Assembly (NCBI GenBank): GCA_964506645.1
Contig: CAZDML010000037.1
Coordinates: 1 to 16,251, forward strand
DNA: 16,251 nucleotides
DNA from: CAZDML01 sp964506645
GTDB lineage: Bacteria; Elusimicrobiota; Elusimicrobia; 2-01-FULL-59-12
Direction of reading: 5' to 3'
The stretch's first letter is position 1; every line of letters starts with the position of its first letter. The notes under the pieces were generated by a model. That model saw only the letters and a program-made list of their open reading frames with translations, was not told where the DNA came from and ran no database searches. The translations under genes and the position numbers were made by a program. Of the stretch, positions 13,334 to 16,251 are shown one piece after another.

Positions 13334-14321
13334 GGATGTGGAGATGATCGAGGACTTCTTTGGCGAGTTCTAAGGCATCTCGGCCATGTTGTCCGGAGAC
13401 AAGCGGGGTTTTTCCCTCTCGGACACACTGGAGGAAATGTTCGAGTTCCATGGCTAGGGGTTGCTGGCGAGATAGCTTCGGCTTTAGAATTTCTATATCA
13501 GAAAACGATTTCACCGTGTCTGTTTTTTTCTTGTAGATCTTCAGATTGGGTTTTGCGTAATCGAGCGACAAATAGGAATTTTTCTGGAAAATTCGAATGC
13601 GCCGGTAGCGCTCCAAAGAGATCCGGGACGCTGAGAGGTCAGCGATACAGCCATTTTTAAAGTGGAGACGAACCTTGGCGATGTCTTCATGTTGGGAGAG
13701 AACTTTAGCGCCGAAGGCTTCGACACGTGTGACAGGTTCCCCAACCAGGAAGAGGACGATATCCAAATCGTGGATCATCAGATCCATGACGACCCCGATG
13801 TGTGCGACACGCGGGTCAAAGGGACCCAGACGATTGACTTCGATAAACTGCGGTAGCTGAATGTGATGGGAGGCCTCGATAACGGCAGGATTGAAGCGCT
13901 CGATGTGTCCAACCTGCAGGACTTTGCCGCCGGGACTTGCCAAAGCAATCAGTTGTTCGGCTTCTTCAATGGTGTTGCTGAGAGGTTTTTCTACTAAACA
14001 GTGAACACCCGCCGTAAGACAATCGCGCGTCAGTTGAAAATGGGTTGGGGTCGGTGTGGCAATGATGGCGGCCTCGATGGTTGGAAGCAGTGCCTGCAGT
14101 GAATAGGCTGGTCGTGTGCGGAATTTTTTGGCCAAAGAGGCGGCACGCGTAGGCTCTGCATCAAGAATGCCGACAAGTTCAACGTCTGGAAAACGGGAGA
14201 GTGTTTTGGCATGGTACTGCCCCATACGTCCGGCTCCGAGGAGTCCGACGCGAACTTTACGCAAGCGGGTGCGAGCGCGGTAGCTAGGGCTGAAAGCCCG
14301 TAATAGTGAGTTGATGGGCAT
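13326..14321 (-). CDS. Gfo/Idh/MocA-family NAD(P)-dependent sugar oxidoreductase, GnnA-like context
   Basis: This 331-residue Rossmann-fold dehydrogenase carries GLLGAGRMGQYHAKTL (26-41), the cofactor motif AAIIATPTPTHF (84-95), the EKP motif (111-113), VGHIERFNPAV (137-147) and DLMIHDLDIV (180-189) with the likely catalytic His184. The position between lpxI and lpxB suggests a nucleotide-sugar substrate. GnnA, the UDP-GlcNAc 3-dehydrogenase used to make 3-amino lipid A, belongs to this family, but its aminotransferase partner GnnB is not adjacent. The substrate is therefore unassigned. The start is uncertain: ATG at 14321 overlaps lpxI by 38 bases, an ATG at 14375 would overlap it by 92, and a TTG near 14264 is also possible. 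None has a Shine-Dalgarno. I chose 14321 as the shortest ATG start that keeps the whole Rossmann fold. Confidence 0.85.
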   Translation of the reverse strand: MPINSLLRAFSPSYRARTRLRKVRVGLLGAGRMGQYHAKTLSRFPDVELVGILDAEPTRAASLAKKFRTRPAYSLQALLPTIEAAIIATPTPTHFQLTRDCLTAGVHCLVEKPLSNTIEEAEQLIALASPGGKVLQVGHIERFNPAVIEASHHIQLPQFIEVNRLGPFDPRVAHIGVVMDLMIHDLDIVLFLVGEPVTRVEAFGAKVLSQHEDIAKVRLHFKNGCIADLSASRISLERYRRIRIFQKNSYLSLDYAKPNLKIYKKKTDTVKSFSDIEILKPKLSRQQPLAMELEHFLQCVREGKTPLVSGQHGRDALELAKEVLDHLHIHA

Positions 14322-15093
14322 TGGCAATTTGCAGAAGCGAATCACGTTCGAGTAAAAGAGTTTTACCAGCTTCAACAGCCAGGACAGAGGCTTTGGCGGC
14401 CTGAAGGCTTTCTAAGGTGCGTGGGCCAATGACAGGAACGTCAAAGCGTAAATCTTGGCGAGGTCGGGCGACTTTAATGACCACGCAGCCGGGTCCCGCA
14501 ATCTCGCCCGCCCGGCGGATACAGCTGTCTGTGCCTTCCATGGCTTCGACGGCGACGATGGTCTTGTCTTTGACGACAATGGTTTGGCCGATATCCTGCG
14601 CGGCTACATTGCGTGCGAGGGGAATGCCGAAGAGAATATCTTCTTGCTCAGCAGTTGTGGGTTTTCGCTGGGTCAATGTGGTGGCAGGACACACATTTTT
14701 ATCCAGGTATGTAAGCGAGGAAAGAAATTGAATGCCTTCCTGCTCAAATTCCTGAGTTACGGCACTGAGCAATGTGTCTGCTTTTTTATTGGCAACGCGG
14801 GTGAGAATTTTCATGGCGCGTAGGTCAGGTGTAATGCCTCGAAACAGCTGGACATGCTTCACTTGGCCAGCCATCACGGCGCGGTCCACCCCTTGTCTTT
14901 TAAAGTAATCAATGGTCTTTCCGAGCTGCCCAAGGGAAAGCCAGGTGAGTGCATCCACATGCTTTTCAAGAAGGGGGTCGGCTTCTTCCTTCAAAGCGAC
15001 CGCAACAACGGTTTCCCCTTGGCGTCGTGCCTCCTGGGCAAACAAAATAGGGAACTGGCCGTTACCGGCAATGAGTCCAATTTTGGAAGACAT
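14284..15093 (-). CDS. lpxI: UDP-2,3-diacylglucosamine pyrophosphatase LpxI
   Basis: This 269-residue enzyme (DUF1009 family) hydrolyses UDP-2,3-diacylglucosamine to lipid X and UMP, replacing the unrelated LpxH. It starts MSSKIGLIAGNGQFPILFA and has the middle segment AGQVKHVQLF (75-84). The catalytic domain carries EGTDSCIRR (186-194), VIKVARPRQDLRFDVPVIG (205-223) and a hydrophobic C-terminal end. Asp214 and Asp218 lie in the stretch that holds the essential Asp of the Caulobacter enzyme. Length is normal. The ATG lies six bases after the lpxA stop without a Shine-Dalgarno, again implying reinitiation. A five-pair hairpin spans the last codons before the stop. Confidence 0.95.
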   Translation of the reverse strand: MSSKIGLIAGNGQFPILFAQEARRQGETVVAVALKEEADPLLEKHVDALTWLSLGQLGKTIDYFKRQGVDRAVMAGQVKHVQLFRGITPDLRAMKILTRVANKKADTLLSAVTQEFEQEGIQFLSSLTYLDKNVCPATTLTQRKPTTAEQEDILFGIPLARNVAAQDIGQTIVVKDKTIVAVEAMEGTDSCIRRAGEIAGPGCVVIKVARPRQDLRFDVPVIGPRTLESLQAAKASVLAVEAGKTLLLERDSLLQIANAHQLTITGFQP

Positions 15094-15099
15094 GGGAAA

Positions 15100-15933
15100 T
15101 TAGTCGTCGGACGATTCTTTTCCGGCCGAACGTCCAGCGGTATTCGCCGGTCGACAGGTGCCGCGCGGGCTCTGCTGAATAAAGGTGACCATATCTCTGA
15201 CAGCAGGAATAAGTGAGGGATCCGCAACCATCTCTGCAAGAACCTCTTTCATGGGAGTGGTGTTAAAGAAAATCGATCGATAGGCCTTCTTGAGCGTGGT
15301 AATGTCGTCTTGGTTCAAGCCTCTGCGGCGTAGACCAATAAGATTGAGACCCGCCAGTTTAGCGCGGTCCCCTTGCGCCATCGTATAGGGTGGAACATCC
15401 AAGGGAACCATGGCTCCGCCGCCGATCATAGCGAGCTTCCCGATACGTGCAAATTGATGAACAGCGGAAAGCCCCCCCAACACGGCGCCATCTCCCACTT
15501 CAACATGCCCTGCGAGTGCGACCGAATTGGCGACAATGACTTCGTTCCCAATAATGCAGTCATGTGCTACGTGGGAATAGGCCATAAACAAGCAGCGGGA
15601 TCCAATCCGTGTTATACCGGTTGCGGCTGTCCCACGGTTTAATGTGACGCATTCACGGACGACACATCCTGGGCCGAGGGCTAAACGGGTGTGTTCTCCG
15701 CGATACTTTAAATCTTGCGGTGCTGAACCTACGAAAGCGCTGGAGTAAATCTGACACCCTTCCCCCACTTCAGCAAATTCGATCACGGCATGTGGTCCCA
15801 CTTTTACGCGTGGGTGCAGTGTGACATCTTCGCCGATAACGGCGTAGGGACCAATTTCAACCCCTGCGCCTACTTTGGCTGTGGGGTGAATAATAGCTGT
15901 CGGATGAATGAGAGATTTTGTTTCAGCGCTCAT
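15100..15933 (-). CDS. lpxA: UDP-N-acetylglucosamine acyltransferase LpxA
   Basis: This 277-residue left-handed beta-helix trimer adds the first 3-hydroxyacyl chain to UDP-GlcNAc from acyl-ACP. Hexapeptide repeats run from HPTAIIHPTAKVG (10-22) to about residue 180. The core has APQDLKYRGE (71-80), TLNRGT (97-102), SHVAHDCIIGN (120-130) with catalytic His124, and VHQFARIG (158-165). The C-terminal helical part starts LIGLRRRGL. The chain-length ruler, Gly173 in E. coli, aligns with Gly172, compatible with a long acyl chain rather than the C10 choice of Pseudomonas. The start overlaps the fabZ stop by four bases (ATGA). A weak AAGGA lies 12 bases upstream. The C-terminal tail is polar and slightly longer than in E. 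coli. Confidence 0.96.
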   Translation of the reverse strand: MSAETKSLIHPTAIIHPTAKVGAGVEIGPYAVIGEDVTLHPRVKVGPHAVIEFAEVGEGCQIYSSAFVGSAPQDLKYRGEHTRLALGPGCVVRECVTLNRGTAATGITRIGSRCLFMAYSHVAHDCIIGNEVIVANSVALAGHVEVGDGAVLGGLSAVHQFARIGKLAMIGGGAMVPLDVPPYTMAQGDRAKLAGLNLIGLRRRGLNQDDITTLKKAYRSIFFNTTPMKEVLAEMVADPSLIPAVRDMVTFIQQSPRGTCRPANTAGRSAGKESSDD

Positions 15934-16251
15934 GCGGAAGCGGCATCCTTGTCAACAATGGCGAAACTAAAGGTGGCTTCGGTCGTGAGCTGTCCTTCCA
16001 CGAAAGCTTCTCCTTTTGCTTTGCCAAAGCGGTCACGCATCTTCAAGATTTCAATCTTAAGTTCGAGACGATCGCCCGGAACGACGGGCTTACGAAATTT
16101 AATTTCCTCCATGCCCATAAAGAAAGCCAATTTGTTTTTGGCTTCCGGTTTGGATAGAAAAAGCGTGCAGGCAACCTGGGCCATGGCTTCGACAATCAGA
16201 ACGCCCGGCATGATCGCATGATCAGGGAAATGACCTTGGAAAAAGGGCTCG
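15930..16251 (-). CDS. fabZ: 3-hydroxyacyl-ACP dehydratase FabZ, N-terminus cut by window edge
   Basis: The frame is open to the right edge and gives 106 residues. It encodes the hot-dog fold dehydratase of fatty acid elongation, which also competes with LpxA for 3-hydroxyacyl-ACP. The catalytic region reads FFQGHFPDHAIMPGVLIVEAMAQV; the active-site His is in GHFP and the Glu in VEAMAQ. The usual proline after DH is replaced by alanine. Later come FMGMEEIKFRKPVVPGDRLEL and a C-terminal strand ending AIVDKDAASA. About 40 N-terminal residues are missing. In some diderm lineages FabZ is fused behind LpxC, and the cut prevents a check here. Adjacent lpxA overlaps by four bases. Confidence 0.94.
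   Translation of the reverse strand, partial: EPFFQGHFPDHAIMPGVLIVEAMAQVACTLFLSKPEAKNKLAFFMGMEEIKFRKPVVPGDRLELKIEILKMRDRFGKAKGEAFVEGQLTTEATFSFAIVDKDAASA

Noticed and set aside
14287..14299. Hairpin GGGCT-TTC-AGCCC near the lpxI stop
   Set aside because: Only five pairs, no T run, and it lies within the downstream coding sequence, so it is unlikely to be a terminator.
1..16251. Defence system, CRISPR array, mobile element or other novel cassette
   Set aside because: Every stretch is accounted for by recognised housekeeping, lipid A or pilus genes; no direct-repeat arrays, transposase motifs or unexplained gaps over 170 bases were seen.

Overview
The window comes from a diderm (Gram-negative-type) bacterium: it carries a run of lipid A genes together with type IV pilus genes and housekeeping genes. 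The gene mix (LpxI rather than LpxH, a Gfo/Idh/MocA oxidoreductase inside the lpx run, a short single-cysteine type IV pilin, pilM/pilT/pilC/pilD nearby) suggests an uncultured lineage such as Omnitrophota or a neighbour. That placement is inference from gene content only and is weak. Every gene except rpmB lies on the minus strand. I see no insertion sequence, prophage, CRISPR, tRNA or rRNA.

Right block (16251 down to about 9776, minus strand): fabZ (cut by the window edge), lpxA, lpxI, a Gfo/Idh/MocA oxidoreductase, lpxB, msbA and a ZIP metal transporter. Adjacent genes overlap by 4 to 38 bases, except for a 6-base gap between lpxA and lpxI, and almost none has a Shine-Dalgarno sequence, so translational coupling is likely. 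Together these genes make the acylated UDP-sugar, hydrolyse it to lipid X, condense the disaccharide and flip the lipid A core across the inner membrane. The ZIP transporter and the oxidoreductase are the two members whose part in this is not obvious.

Middle (9752 to 8424): thiS-thiG (thiazole synthesis for thiamine) follow an extended -10 promoter placed so that thiS would be leaderless. rpmB (ribosomal protein L28, plus strand) converges on thiG, has a strong terminator, and is divergent from recG.

Left block (8423 down to 1, minus strand): recG, coaD, pta, pilT and pilC form a compact run mixing DNA repair, CoA synthesis, acetyl phosphate metabolism and pilus retraction. A separate pilin cistron with its own promoter and a strong intrinsic terminator follows, then pilD (prepilin peptidase), whose ATG abuts the U-tract of that terminator, and pilM (truncated at base 1) with its own promoter. 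The pilus genes supply the major pilin, its processing enzyme, the platform protein, the retraction ATPase and an inner-membrane assembly protein. The extension ATPase PilB and PilN/O/P/Q are not in view.

I found no clearly new multi-gene system. The most interesting signals are regulatory: repeated extended -10 promoters, candidate leaderless starts, a near-repeat upstream of pilM and pta that embeds the previous gene's stop codon, and the pilin terminator/pilD start junction.
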